DNA of 64,000 bases from Marivirga lumbricoides (GTDB lineage Bacteria > Bacteroidota > Bacteroidia > Cytophagales > Cyclobacteriaceae): contig NZ_BMEC01000012.1 of assembly GCF_014636295.1 (NCBI RefSeq), positions 1-64,000 on the forward strand, written 5' to 3'. Of this stretch, positions 27,529 to 36,642 are shown piece by piece. Position 1 is the first letter of the stretch, and each line of letters begins with the position of its first letter. Both the position numbers and the translations under genes were made by a program. The notes beneath the pieces were generated by a model. That model did not search any database. It was not told where the DNA came from and worked only from the letters and a program-made list of their open reading frames with translations.

Positions 27529-27876
27529 TTGAGCACAAAGAAAACTGGCGATTTAGGAGAAGACATAGCTGCAAAAATACTTACTAAAAAGGGCTATGAA
27601 ATACTTGAACGCAATTACCGCTATAAAAGATCAGAAATAGACCTCATCTGTCTATTCTCAGATTTGCTTGTTTTTATCGAGGTAAAAGCACTTAACTCCA
27701 CTCGGTTTGGCCATCCGGAAGACAGAGTAAACAACCACAAAATAGAAAAAGTAATTGAAGCTGCTGAAGATTATATTTATGCTATCAACTGGCAAAAGGA
27801 CATACGCTTTGATATTTTAAGCATCGACCTGAAACATCCTGATAATTTTTTACATATTGAAGATGCTTTCTATTAA
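27529..27876 (+). CDS. YraN family endonuclease-like protein
   Basis: This is a 115-residue member of the UPF0102/YraN family, which has a restriction-endonuclease-like fold. GDLGEDIAAKIL, the ERNYRYKRSEIDLI core and FIEVKAL supply the Glu-Asp-Glu-X-Lys cluster. The start is TTG; there is no internal methionine at all. It is divergent from lipB and convergent with the GT9 gene, with no gap between the stops. The cellular role of the family is unresolved. Confidence 0.92.
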   Translation: MSTKKTGDLGEDIAAKILTKKGYEILERNYRYKRSEIDLICLFSDLLVFIEVKALNSTRFGHPEDRVNNHKIEKVIEAAEDYIYAINWQKDIRFDILSIDLKHPDNFLHIEDAFY

Positions 27877-28896
27877 TTAAGGCAACCAAAAATCAAAAAC
27901 AATCTTGTTCATACAGTTAAAATGCCCTTTCGGACACTTTTGGTAACCTATTTTTGAACAAGGCCTGCAGTTTATTTTATTATTTTCCAGTACAGTAAAT
28001 TTTGTTTTATAAGGATACATGCCAAACATTGGAATGGTATTTCCCCATATGCTAAATATATTTTTCTTGAAGGCTGCTGCTATATGCATTAAACCTGTAT
28101 CATGAGAAAAAACATAAGTGGCATTTTTCACCAGGGAAGCAGACTGGTTAAGGTTAAACTTCCCGCAGGCATTGAATATATGAGCTTTCTTATTCATCTC
28201 GAACAGTTTTTCTTCATAGGGAGCAGACTTTTCTGTACGTTCGAAAAACTTAACTATTTCTTCTGCAGTTGCAGCATCATCAGGACCACCCACCAAAACT
28301 ATCGGCTTATTTATTTTATCGCACAATTCAATCATCCGCTTCAAAGGAAGCTTTTTAGTATTATGCTGCGCACCAATTACATAGGCTACATACTCTTTCT
28401 GATGGGTTTCAGGAAGCCAGCTATTTTCCACTTCATCTTTTTCAGGTATGAAATAATCAAGCCCAAAACCATCTGTTTTAACACCTAATGGGGCTGCTGC
28501 TTCCATATACCTGTCGACAATATGCACATTGGGAAGCTTGTTTACTTTCGCATTTACCATGAGCCATTTCTCCCAATTCAGCTTATTAAATGTTTTTGAA
28601 GAAACTCCCAGCCGCGATTTAATCATCTTGGTGCGCAGGTTATTATGTAAATCCACTATAAAATCAAACGCTTCATCCTTTAAACTACTGACTAAATCTG
28701 AAAGTGAGTTTTCAAGTGTATGTACTTTATCAACATAAGGGTTATTGTGTAATATATCAGCAAATTGCTTTTTTGTGCAATAGTGCACTTCAACATCCGG
28801 CAATTGCAATTTTATAGCCCTAATTACAGGAGTAGTAAGCACTATATCTCCGATTGAGGAAAACCTAATAATGAGTACTTTCTTTATATTTTTCAA
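27877..28896 (-). CDS. Glycosyltransferase family 9 (heptosyltransferase-like)
   Basis: This 339-residue GT-B enzyme resembles the ADP-heptose:LPS heptosyltransferases. The N-terminal VLIIRFSSIGDIVLTTPVIRAI is the family opening. The C-terminal nucleotide-sugar site includes VGGPDD, SHDTGLMHIAAAF and SIWGNT. A cysteine cluster near the C-terminus (NCRPC..GYQKCPKGHFNC) is common in Bacteroidota members. It presumably works on surface polysaccharide or LPS core at the inner membrane. It follows polX by 15 bases on the same strand. Confidence 0.93.
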   Translation of the reverse strand: MKNIKKVLIIRFSSIGDIVLTTPVIRAIKLQLPDVEVHYCTKKQFADILHNNPYVDKVHTLENSLSDLVSSLKDEAFDFIVDLHNNLRTKMIKSRLGVSSKTFNKLNWEKWLMVNAKVNKLPNVHIVDRYMEAAAPLGVKTDGFGLDYFIPEKDEVENSWLPETHQKEYVAYVIGAQHNTKKLPLKRMIELCDKINKPIVLVGGPDDAATAEEIVKFFERTEKSAPYEEKLFEMNKKAHIFNACGKFNLNQSASLVKNATYVFSHDTGLMHIAAAFKKNIFSIWGNTIPMFGMYPYKTKFTVLENNKINCRPCSKIGYQKCPKGHFNCMNKIVFDFWLP

Positions 28897-28911
28897 AATA
28901 ATCTTTTAAGG

Positions 28912-30624
28912 TTAAGCTTTTGACAGGGCCTGTTGTTTTCTTTTTTCGAAATACTTTTCAATTTCAGACCGGCTTAATGCATTGATAGTTTGTTCAGCTG
29001 TTAAGCCGGCCTTTCTACCAACACATACACCAAAATACATATCATGATAGCCTGCTTTCTCGTGCGCATCAGGGTTTACTGAAATCATCACTCCTTTTTC
29101 CAAAGCATAATGCACATGCCTCCAATCTAAATCTAACCTGTAAGGGTGCGCATTAATTTCAATTACAACACCATACTCTGCGCAGGCATCAATAACAGCT
29201 TTATGATTGATAGGATAAGCCTGCCTTTGTAATAAAAGCCTACCCGTAGGATGCCCCAAAATGGTGGTAAAAGGATTAGCAATGGCTTTTATCAACCTGT
29301 TTGTAGCGGTTTTTTCATCCATATTGAGTTGAGAATGAATAGAAGCCACAATAAAATCGAAACTAGCTAACACATCATCGGAATAATCGAGAGATCCATC
29401 ACCTAAAATATCAGATTCAATGCCTTTAAATATCCTGAAATCTCCCATTTTTTCATTTAAAAGGTCTATTTCTTTATGCTGTTCTTTTATCCGGAATTCC
29501 TGCAATCCATTAGCATACGCAGCCGTTTTACTGTGATCGCTAATTCCCAGGTATTCATAGCCTAATTCCTTGCAATATTGAGCCATAGCTTCTAAAGAAT
29601 GTGCACCATCACTGTAGGTACTGTGATTGTGCAGAACCCCCTTTAATTCAGAGACTTCTAATAGCTCAGGCATTTTCTTACTCTTGGCCCAATCAAATTC
29701 CCACAGACCTTCCCTCAGTTCAGGTGCTATAAAAGGAAGTTCTGCAGCACTGTATATTGCTTCTTCAGAATCATAATTCTTCTCCTTTAAGAGTTGCGTA
29801 AAGCTCTGATTACCTTCAAGCGCATAAGATAAATGAAGCGGACTGGCCGTGGTTCTAAACAATTCGTTTACAAATTGCTCAGGTTTGCATAAATGAATGG
29901 AGATTTCGGCTCCGGAAGACAAATGAATAGCTTTCAGGTTTCTCGGACCGGATTGTTTCTCCAGAAACTCTAACTCTTCAGCATCCCTCAAATAATCTCT
30001 TAATTTTGCCACCTCAGTGGTAGCCACAAGTAATTCTACCGGTTTAATCACCTCCATCTTTCTCCTCACTTCTCCGGTTAAGGAAACTTTTATGTTATCA
30101 CTGAGACCTTGAATATCCTCCACCAAGATTTTACCTAATTTCTCTGCCTCTCTGTAATGCAAATAATACCTGTTTTGAATTAAGAAAGAAGCAGATTCCT
30201 TTAGCTTTTCCTGAGTTTTATCTCCAAAACCCTTTAGTGCAGCCACTTTATTGGCTTCGCATGCAGTAATCAAGTCCTCAAGCGTTTCTATTTTCAGTTG
30301 TTCCCAAATGAGCTTAATTTTCTTGGGGCCAAAACCACTCAATTTCATCATTTCCAGAATACCTGCAGGAGTTTTCGATAGCATTTCCTCATAATACCCC
30401 AGACTTTGAGTTCTGTTAATCTCATCAATTATCTTTGCGATACTTTTCCCCACTCCTTCTATTTCTTCCAGCTGATCCAAGGATAAGTCTGCAAGCCTCT
30501 TCTCCGTTTTCTCAAGGTTGAATACTGCTGAATTATAGCTTTTTATTTTAAAATCGTTTTCTCCAAACAATTCCATTAGCTTGGCAGTACTCTTTATTAA
30601 TTTGATTATGTATTTATTTTCCAA
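28912..30624 (-). CDS. polX: DNA polymerase/3'-5' exonuclease PolX
   Basis: This is a family X repair polymerase, 570 residues. The N-terminal part holds helix-hairpin-helix DNA-binding segments (EGVGKSIAKIIDEI, SGFGPKKIKLIWEQL, KGFGDKTQEKL). The polymerase palm follows but looks diverged: SLTGEVRRKMEVIKPVELLVA lacks the usual GSxRRG...D.D pair. The C-terminal PHP domain is complete (HNHSTYSDGAHS, ISDHS, GIESDI, SIHS, GHPTGR, INAHP, NPDAH), so phosphoesterase or exonuclease activity is the better supported one. Confidence 0.92.
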   Translation of the reverse strand: MENKYIIKLIKSTAKLMELFGENDFKIKSYNSAVFNLEKTEKRLADLSLDQLEEIEGVGKSIAKIIDEINRTQSLGYYEEMLSKTPAGILEMMKLSGFGPKKIKLIWEQLKIETLEDLITACEANKVAALKGFGDKTQEKLKESASFLIQNRYYLHYREAEKLGKILVEDIQGLSDNIKVSLTGEVRRKMEVIKPVELLVATTEVAKLRDYLRDAEELEFLEKQSGPRNLKAIHLSSGAEISIHLCKPEQFVNELFRTTASPLHLSYALEGNQSFTQLLKEKNYDSEEAIYSAAELPFIAPELREGLWEFDWAKSKKMPELLEVSELKGVLHNHSTYSDGAHSLEAMAQYCKELGYEYLGISDHSKTAAYANGLQEFRIKEQHKEIDLLNEKMGDFRIFKGIESDILGDGSLDYSDDVLASFDFIVASIHSQLNMDEKTATNRLIKAIANPFTTILGHPTGRLLLQRQAYPINHKAVIDACAEYGVVIEINAHPYRLDLDWRHVHYALEKGVMISVNPDAHEKAGYHDMYFGVCVGRKAGLTAEQTINALSRSEIEKYFEKRKQQALSKA

Positions 30625-30857
30625 AATGATTTACTTTTTTGTAAAATTAAAAGATATATTGTGAAAGCTAAGTATGTAAACTATAATATCCTCTCAATTA
30701 TTTAATTGTAAAATAATTCTGGAGTAACTTTTATAACATTAACAAAAATTAGTCATAAACAGATAAAAATCAGCCGGGAAAAATTCATTTAAAAAGTAGA
30801 TTATGCAGGATTGAGATTCTCTATTTTTTCATTTGCCCGATTATAAATTATATAGTA

Positions 30858-31262
30858 ATGAACTATTGGTTAGTAAAACAGGAGCCTGAAAAATATTCTT
30901 TCGATGATTTACTGAAGGATAAAAAAACTATGTGGGACGGTGTAAGAAATTACCAGGCCCGCAATAACCTACGAGAAATGAAGAATGGAGACTTAGTTTT
31001 GTTTTATCATAGTGTTAAACAAAAAGAAGTAGTGGGTATTTGCGAAGTGATAAAAGAACATTTTCCTGATCCCACTACTGATGATAATAGATGGGTAGCT
31101 ATAGATATTCAAGCGAAACACAAACTTTCTCAACCGGTAAGTTTAGAACAAATTAAAGGAGATGACAGGTTGCAAAATATTGCACTTATCAAGCAATCCC
31201 GTTTATCTGTGCTGCCCTTAAAAAAAGAAGAGTTTGATGTGATTTTAGAATTATCCGAATAA
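30858..31262 (+). CDS. EVE-domain protein
   Basis: This is a stand-alone EVE (PUA-like) domain of 134 residues. It has the opening NYWLVKQEPEKYSFDDL, then WDGVRNYQARNNLREMKNGDLVLFYHS, and the closing LSVLPLKKEEFDVIL. Family members bind modified nucleobases in RNA or DNA. It lies 4 bases before a secreted protein gene and may be co-transcribed. No restriction or RNA-modification gene is beside it. Confidence 0.93.
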   Translation: MNYWLVKQEPEKYSFDDLLKDKKTMWDGVRNYQARNNLREMKNGDLVLFYHSVKQKEVVGICEVIKEHFPDPTTDDNRWVAIDIQAKHKLSQPVSLEQIKGDDRLQNIALIKQSRLSVLPLKKEEFDVILELSE

Positions 31263-31266
31263 AAAC

Positions 31267-32787
31267 ATGCGTATTTCATTCATTTTATTATTGCTCTTTT
31301 TCTGCTTCAATGCATATACACAGATTACCCAGCCTCTCAGGTATGAAATTGAGATAGAAGATTTCTACGATCCTTATTTCATAGTTTCTGCCGAGGAAAA
31401 CGGTATTTTCATATTTAAAGAAATGTCCCTTAAAAGTACGGGAAAAGAAAAAGTATGGCAAATCATTCAGTTAGACACTTCTCTTGTAGAAGTTAATATG
31501 CAAGAAGTGATAATAGATAGCAAGTTTTCTTTTAGGGGTTACGATTACCAAAACGGCAAATTTGTAATGCTTTTTCAGGAAGGCGAGGAATATGCCGAAG
31601 ATCTGTTATTCATTACTTTTTCGGTAGATCAATTAGTATTTAAAACCTACCTCTACGAAAACCTGGTTCCTATTAATCTCACAGAGTTTGAAATGAAAAA
31701 TGATGCGGTAATTTTTGGAGGAAATGCCAATACCCGCGCTGTTTTAATGATGTATAACTTTTCGGCAGAGAGAGGAGTAGTGTTGCCAGGATTTTATAAT
31801 GACAGAAGCAGCCTCTTGCAGATTGTAACCAAGTCAGATGACAACCTGGTAAGGATTATTACCAGTGAAAGAAGATATGACAGATCTTACGGCATCACAA
31901 TACGAGCCTATACCACACAAGGTGAGCTAATTTTCACAGAAGATATTAATGCAAAAGATGACATTAGCCTTACCAACGGCAGAGTAGTAGATAGTAGTAA
32001 TGGTAGCGATTTATTAGCAGGAACCTACTCCACCAAGAAAAGAAGGGAAACTTCAAGGGGGCTTTTCATTGCTGATTTAAGTGACCCTGAGCAAGAAAAT
32101 ATAGAATATTACAATTATGCCAACCTTGAAAACTTCTTTAATTATATGAAGGAAAAAAGGAAGATGCGGGTAAAAAAAAGGATTGCACGAAAGAAAATTA
32201 AAGGTAAAAAATTGAAGTTTAGCTATAGGTTATATGTTCAGGATATCATAAAGCAACGTAACCAAAACATATTAATAGGGGAAGCCTACTACCCTACTTA
32301 TTCTTCTGGCTCTTACGGATTTAGTCCATACAACAATTTCTCTGATCCCTTTATGTCCAGAGGCAACACCCAGGTATTTGATGGCTACAAGTATACTCAT
32401 GCTGTACTCATGGCCTTTGACAATAATGGTAATTTATTGTGGGATAACAGCTTTGAAATAAACGATTTAAAAAGTTTTCAATTAGAGAAACATGTACACG
32501 TAGCCTTTTCTGAAGAACAAATGGTAATGCTTTACCTGTACGATCAGCAAATAAAAGTTAAAGTAATTAAGGGGCAGGAAATTATAGAAGGAAAATTCAC
32601 AGAAGACTTAAGACTTATGTATGAAAGTGATGAAATGAAAGCCAATAGCGAAGATTTGGAAGGTCTTGAAAAGTGGTATGGAAACAATTTTTATGCCTAT
32701 GGGGTGAACAGGGTGAAAAATCTTCGGGACAGCGATATTCAGCTCAATAGAAAAGTCTTTTTTATCAATAAAATAGTGGTTAAATAA
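31267..32787 (+). CDS. Secreted protein of unknown function
   Basis: This is a 506-residue protein with a clear signal peptide (cleavage after FNAYTQ). I do not recognise the family. The body looks like repeated beta strands of WD40/beta-propeller character, broken by a very basic stretch near residues 294-317 (many Lys/Arg, with KKRIARKKIKGKK) and then a Tyr/Ser/Gly-rich loop (YYPTYSSGSYGFSPYNN). It begins 4 bases after the EVE gene. Periplasmic or outer-membrane location is likely. Confidence 0.8.
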   Translation: MRISFILLLLFFCFNAYTQITQPLRYEIEIEDFYDPYFIVSAEENGIFIFKEMSLKSTGKEKVWQIIQLDTSLVEVNMQEVIIDSKFSFRGYDYQNGKFVMLFQEGEEYAEDLLFITFSVDQLVFKTYLYENLVPINLTEFEMKNDAVIFGGNANTRAVLMMYNFSAERGVVLPGFYNDRSSLLQIVTKSDDNLVRIITSERRYDRSYGITIRAYTTQGELIFTEDINAKDDISLTNGRVVDSSNGSDLLAGTYSTKKRRETSRGLFIADLSDPEQENIEYYNYANLENFFNYMKEKRKMRVKKRIARKKIKGKKLKFSYRLYVQDIIKQRNQNILIGEAYYPTYSSGSYGFSPYNNFSDPFMSRGNTQVFDGYKYTHAVLMAFDNNGNLLWDNSFEINDLKSFQLEKHVHVAFSEEQMVMLYLYDQQIKVKVIKGQEIIEGKFTEDLRLMYESDEMKANSEDLEGLEKWYGNNFYAYGVNRVKNLRDSDIQLNRKVFFINKIVVK

Positions 32788-32800
32788 TTAAGTAGTTTTA

Positions 32801-32808
32801 TATCTTTG
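32801..32808 (+). promoter_or_regulatory. -7 element for pyrR-pyrB
   Basis: TATCTTTG fits TAnnTTTG, with a poor -33. It lies 10 bases before the ATG at 32818, so the TTG inside it is promoter and not start codon, and the 5' leader would be very short. Confidence 0.55.
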
Positions 32809-32817
32809 CCCCAGCAT

Positions 32818-33360
32818 ATGGAAAAGCGCCTGATCTTAGATACTGAACTCCTCCAAATTACCATTAACAGACTGGTAGAAGAGCTTATTGAGAATCATGA
32901 CGATTTCACTGACACCGTATTAATAGGATTACAACCAAGAGGTATATTTCTTGCGAACAAAATCCAAAAGCGGTTAGAGGAAAGATTAGGAAAGAAAATT
33001 CACAACGGTTACCTGGATACAACTTTCTACAGGGATGACTTCCGGAGGAGAGAAAACCCTCTTCAGGCCAATGCTACAAAAATCCCATTTCTGATTGAGG
33101 ATAAAAAAGTGATTTTGATAGATGATGTGCTTTTCACTGGTCGTACAGTGAGGGCAGCACTGGATGCTATGATTGCTTTTGGCAGACCTCGATTGGTAGA
33201 ATTGTTAACTTTTATTGACAGAAAATATACCAGAGACCTTCCCATTCAGCCGGATTATGTAGGTAAAAGGGTTAACACTTTAAAATCTCAGCGTGTGTTG
33301 GTAGAGTGGGTAGACCAGGGAGCGGAAAGTGATAAAATTTGGTTAGTGACAAACGAGTAA
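32818..33360 (+). CDS. pyrR: PyrR bifunctional pyrimidine regulator/uracil phosphoribosyltransferase
   Basis: This is a 180-residue phosphoribosyltransferase with the PRPP loop VILIDDVLFTGRTVRAALDA and the early LIGLQPRGIFLA segment, both typical of PyrR. In Firmicutes PyrR binds pyr mRNA; in Bacteroidota its RNA role is not established. I start at ATG 32818 because the upstream TTG is part of the -7 box. It lies 2 bases before pyrB. I see no obvious anti-terminator or terminator structure between them. Confidence 0.93.
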   Translation: MEKRLILDTELLQITINRLVEELIENHDDFTDTVLIGLQPRGIFLANKIQKRLEERLGKKIHNGYLDTTFYRDDFRRRENPLQANATKIPFLIEDKKVILIDDVLFTGRTVRAALDAMIAFGRPRLVELLTFIDRKYTRDLPIQPDYVGKRVNTLKSQRVLVEWVDQGAESDKIWLVTNE

Positions 33361-33362
33361 AT

Positions 33363-34292
33363 ATGGCAAATTTAAGTGTTGATCATTTATTAGGTATCAA
33401 AGAATTGAATAAAGAAGATATCCAGCTAATTTTTGAAACCACAGATCATTTTAAAGAAGTCATTAACCGCCCTATCAAAAAAGTCCCCTCGCTGAGAGAT
33501 ATTACAATTGCCAATATTTTCTTTGAAAATTCTACAAGAACTAAGCTTTCTTTTGAGCTGGCTGAGAAGAGGCTTTCTGCTGATGTTGTAAATTTCTCCT
33601 CCTCCAATAGCTCCGTTAAAAAAGGAGAGACTCTGTTGGATACAGTTAACAACATTCTTTCTATGAAAGTAGACATGGTGGTAATGCGCCATGCAAGTCC
33701 GGGAGCTGCTCATTTTCTTTCAAGAAATATTAAAGCTAATATTATTAATGCAGGAGATGGCACGCATGAGCACCCTACTCAGGCATTATTGGACAGCTAC
33801 TCGATAAGAGAAAAATTAGGCAGCTTATCAGGAAAAAAAATAGCCATAATTGGAGACATCCTACATTCTCGGGTAGCACTCTCTAATATTTATGCTTTAC
33901 AAAAATCAGGGGCGGAGGTAATGGTTTGCGGCCCCAATACCTTATTGCCAAAGTATATCAAAGAACTGGGTGTGGAGGTAAGCCTTGATGTAAGAGAGGC
34001 ATTAGAATGGTGTGATGTTGCAAATATCCTGAGGATTCAGCTGGAAAGGCAGCAACTTAAATACTTCCCATCATTAAGAGAATATTCTCTTTATTATGGA
34101 ATTAATAAAAAGCTGCTGGATAGTATAGGAAAGGAAATTGTAGTAATGCATCCAGGCCCCATTAATAGAGGAGTTGAAATCAGCAGTGATGTTGCTGATT
34201 CCAAACATTCTATTATCCTTAATCAGGTGGAAAATGGTGTAGCTGTTAGAATGGCTGTTCTTTACCTATTAGCTCAAAAGAAACTGAACTAA
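33363..34292 (+). CDS. pyrB: Aspartate carbamoyltransferase catalytic subunit
   Basis: PyrB condenses carbamoyl phosphate and aspartate in the second step of pyrimidine synthesis. The carbamoyl-phosphate site FFENSTRTKLSFE is near residue 51, with HPTQALLD and the aspartate loop further on (MHPGPINRGVEI). I choose the ATG at 33363, just after the pyrR stop, over an in-frame TTG at 33339 inside pyrR. The length of 309 residues is normal. No pyrI follows. Confidence 0.97.
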   Translation: MANLSVDHLLGIKELNKEDIQLIFETTDHFKEVINRPIKKVPSLRDITIANIFFENSTRTKLSFELAEKRLSADVVNFSSSNSSVKKGETLLDTVNNILSMKVDMVVMRHASPGAAHFLSRNIKANIINAGDGTHEHPTQALLDSYSIREKLGSLSGKKIAIIGDILHSRVALSNIYALQKSGAEVMVCGPNTLLPKYIKELGVEVSLDVREALEWCDVANILRIQLERQQLKYFPSLREYSLYYGINKKLLDSIGKEIVVMHPGPINRGVEISSDVADSKHSIILNQVENGVAVRMAVLYLLAQKKLN

Positions 34293-34624
34293 GATTTTTC
34301 AACTTCCATTAAAAATTGAGCCAGCTCGGCATTTGCTGAAGGTCCGTATCCATCTACAATTGTGCCTTTAGTACCATCTTCAGCTTTTATTTGATATAAA
34401 ATTGACAAATCATCAGGGTTAGATGCCCCTTCAAACCTAAATTCATTAACTATTTCTACCTGGCCTGCAGAAAATTTACTATTATCAGAAGTTAGTTTTC
34501 CATTTACAAATTCAAAATCTTCAGTATATCCCTCAGACTTTAACTCTTCCAGCCGCTGTGTAATGGTTTTCATTTTGCTCATTGATGCTAAACCACTTTT
34601 GCTATTTTTATCTAAATCGCTCAT
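34289..34624 (-). CDS. Small conserved protein of Bacteroidota (family A)
   Basis: This is a 111-residue soluble protein. GYTEDFEFVNGKL, FRFEGASNPDDLSILYQI and KGTIVDGYGP match a short Bacteroidota family that, as I recall, is often labelled phosphoribosylpyrophosphate synthetase in error; it is far too short and lacks any PRPP-synthase motif. Its stop region overlaps the end of pyrB by 4 bases tail-to-tail. A probable paralogue lies 142 bases upstream. The function is unknown. Confidence 0.75.
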   Translation of the reverse strand: MSDLDKNSKSGLASMSKMKTITQRLEELKSEGYTEDFEFVNGKLTSDNSKFSAGQVEIVNEFRFEGASNPDDLSILYQIKAEDGTKGTIVDGYGPSANAELAQFLMEVEKS

Positions 34625-34692
34625 ATCTCTAATTAGTTAGTGTAAAAAGGTATGAACGACTGGAAACTATATGAGTTTTGAAATTACCTCAA

Positions 34693-34727
34693 CAAAAAGG
34701 GATGGACTCCCTCGAGAGTACCATCCC
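34693..34727 (-). terminator. Terminator after the small paralogue
   Basis: GGGATGG pairs perfectly with CCATCCC; ACTC/GAGT-type pairs extend the stem inside. Five Ts follow on the minus strand. It lies 40 bases after the stop at 34767. Confidence 0.75.
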
Positions 34728-34766
34728 CTAAACCTATATTTTCAAAAAGAAGCTTTTTATCCCCCT

Positions 34767-35072
34767 TTAATCATCATCTACAGAATCGAAAAAATTAATT
34801 AATGGATACTCCCCTGTTGCATCAGCCTGATCTACTGCATAGCCTAAAATCCCATCATTTGTCATAAAACTGACTACTGCGGAACCATTTTCCTCAAAAT
34901 AATATTCTGTTTCTACTGAAATTTGTTCGGGAACGTAATACTTCACTACAGTAGCGTCTCCTTCTTCTACTTCGACAGACAAACGTCCATTTTCAAAAGA
35001 GAAATTGTTGACATAACCATATTTAGAGAGTTCACTTATTTTTGATTGCACTAAAATGTTATAACCATTCAT
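34767..35072 (-). CDS. Small acidic protein, probable paralogue of the downstream gene
   Basis: This is a 101-residue acidic protein with no membrane segment. GYVNNFSFENGRLSV aligns with GYTEDFEFVNGKL of the neighbouring 111-residue protein, and the order of strands afterwards (EYYF..., then DGILGYAVDQ) is similar, so I infer an old tandem duplication. A terminator separates the two. The function is unknown. Confidence 0.65.
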   Translation of the reverse strand: MNGYNILVQSKISELSKYGYVNNFSFENGRLSVEVEEGDATVVKYYVPEQISVETEYYFEENGSAVVSFMTNDGILGYAVDQADATGEYPLINFFDSVDDD

Positions 35073-35184
35073 GATTATATTGATTTAAATTATATTACAA
35101 AGAACGGCATCCAAAAAAGCATTGTTGTTTTCAAAAGAACGCTAATATTACATGCGTCACTTTTCAATGATGATTTTAAATAAT

Positions 35185-35192
35185 TAACTTTG
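35185..35192 (+). promoter_or_regulatory. Promoter of the cystathionine beta-synthase gene
   Basis: TAACTTTG fits TAnnTTTG and is followed by C. TTTC, one mismatch from TTTG, lies 19 bases upstream (35162-35165). The ATG is 24 bases downstream. Confidence 0.65.
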
Positions 35193-35215
35193 CACAAAAG
35201 AAATAAAACACAAAT

Positions 35216-36586
35216 ATGTACTATAACTCAATTATAGATACCATAGGGAATACACCTTTGGTAAAGCTTAACAAAGTAAACAAAGGCATTCCCGGGACTA
35301 TTCTGGTAAAAGTAGAGTACTTCAATCCTGGCAATTCAATGAAAGACAGAATGGCCATAAAAATGATTGACGATGCTGAAAAAGAAGGCATTTTAAAACC
35401 GGGAGGAACAATTATTGAAGGAACCTCTGGAAATACCGGCATGGGTTTGGCACTTGTTGCGATTTCAAGAGGATACAAGTGTATTTTCACTTTAGCTGAT
35501 AAGCAATCTAAGGAAAAAATGGACATATTGCGTGCTGTAGGCGCTGAAGTAATAGTTTGTCCTACCAATGTTTCTCCTGACGATCCCCGCTCCTATTATT
35601 CAGTGGCAAAAAAATTGAACCAGGAGATTCCTAACTCATTCTATCCGAACCAATATGACAATATTTCTAATGCTAAAGCGCATTATGAAACCACCGGGCC
35701 TGAAATCTGGAAAGAAACTGAAGGCAAAATAACACACTGGGCTGCCGGAGTTGGTACGGGAGGCTCTATGTGTGGCACAAGCAAATACTTAAAAGAACAA
35801 AACCCAAACATTGTTAGTGTAGGGATTGACTCATATGGGTCAGTATTTAAAAAATATAAGGAAACCGGCATTTTTGATGAAAAAGAAATTTATCCTTACC
35901 TGACAGAAGGTATCGGGGAAGATATTCTTCCTAAAAATGTGGACTTCTCCATGATTGATTCATTTGTTAAAGTTACAGACAAAGACGGGGCAATCATGAC
36001 CAGAAGGCTGGCACGTGAAGAAGGTCTTTTCTGCGGTTGGTCTTGCGGATCTGCGGTGCATGGCGCATTGGAATACGCCAAAGAAAACATGAAAGAAGAT
36101 GATATGATGGTGATCATTTTACCTGACCACGGAACCCGTTATTTAGGTAAAATTTACAATGATGACTGGATGAGAGATCATGGCTTTTTGGAAGCCAATG
36201 ATTACGCTACTGCAAGAAATATTGTAGCAAAAAGAAACGGCTCCTTTGAATTGAAATCCGTGGAAAGTAATCAGAAAGTAATTGAAGTAGTTAAATTACT
36301 TGATCAACTATCAGTTTCTCAATTACCTGTTGTTAAAGATGGAGAATTTGTAGGAAGTGTTACTGACACCAGGCTTCTGAATAAGCTGGTAGAAAATCCT
36401 GACCTTAAGAACCAACCCATTTCAGAAATAATGGATGCTCCGTTCAAGTTTATCTCCTCAAACACTACTGTTGACACAATATCTTCAATGATGAACCACG
36501 GAGACAAAGCTTTAATGGTGATGGATGATAACCAAAAAGCGCATATTATTACTAAGCAGGATTTATTGATGGCATTCTCTGATTAA
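35216..36586 (+). CDS. PLP-dependent cystathionine beta-synthase with CBS domains
   Basis: This enzyme condenses serine (or O-acetylserine) with homocysteine, or makes cysteine in related forms. The fold type II PLP domain has NPGNSMKDRMA with the PLP lysine near residue 42, SGNTGMGLA, and GTGGSMCGTSKYL. Two C-terminal CBS domains (from about residue 330) begin with QLPVVKDGEFVGSVTD. The domain order and 456 residues match cystathionine beta-synthase and not CysK/CysM, which lack CBS domains. It is transcribed alone with its own promoter and terminator. Confidence 0.93.
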   Translation: MYYNSIIDTIGNTPLVKLNKVNKGIPGTILVKVEYFNPGNSMKDRMAIKMIDDAEKEGILKPGGTIIEGTSGNTGMGLALVAISRGYKCIFTLADKQSKEKMDILRAVGAEVIVCPTNVSPDDPRSYYSVAKKLNQEIPNSFYPNQYDNISNAKAHYETTGPEIWKETEGKITHWAAGVGTGGSMCGTSKYLKEQNPNIVSVGIDSYGSVFKKYKETGIFDEKEIYPYLTEGIGEDILPKNVDFSMIDSFVKVTDKDGAIMTRRLAREEGLFCGWSCGSAVHGALEYAKENMKEDDMMVIILPDHGTRYLGKIYNDDWMRDHGFLEANDYATARNIVAKRNGSFELKSVESNQKVIEVVKLLDQLSVSQLPVVKDGEFVGSVTDTRLLNKLVENPDLKNQPISEIMDAPFKFISSNTTVDTISSMMNHGDKALMVMDDNQKAHIITKQDLLMAFSD

Positions 36587-36610
36587 AAGAAAATATTTAA
36601 AAAATGAGTA

Positions 36611-36642
36611 AAGGCGGGAAGTGAAGTTTCTCGCCTTTTTTA
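36611..36642 (+). terminator. Rho-independent terminator
   Basis: AAGGCGgGAA pairs with TTCtCGCCTT and is followed by a T-run. It ends the cystathionine beta-synthase gene. Confidence 0.8.
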
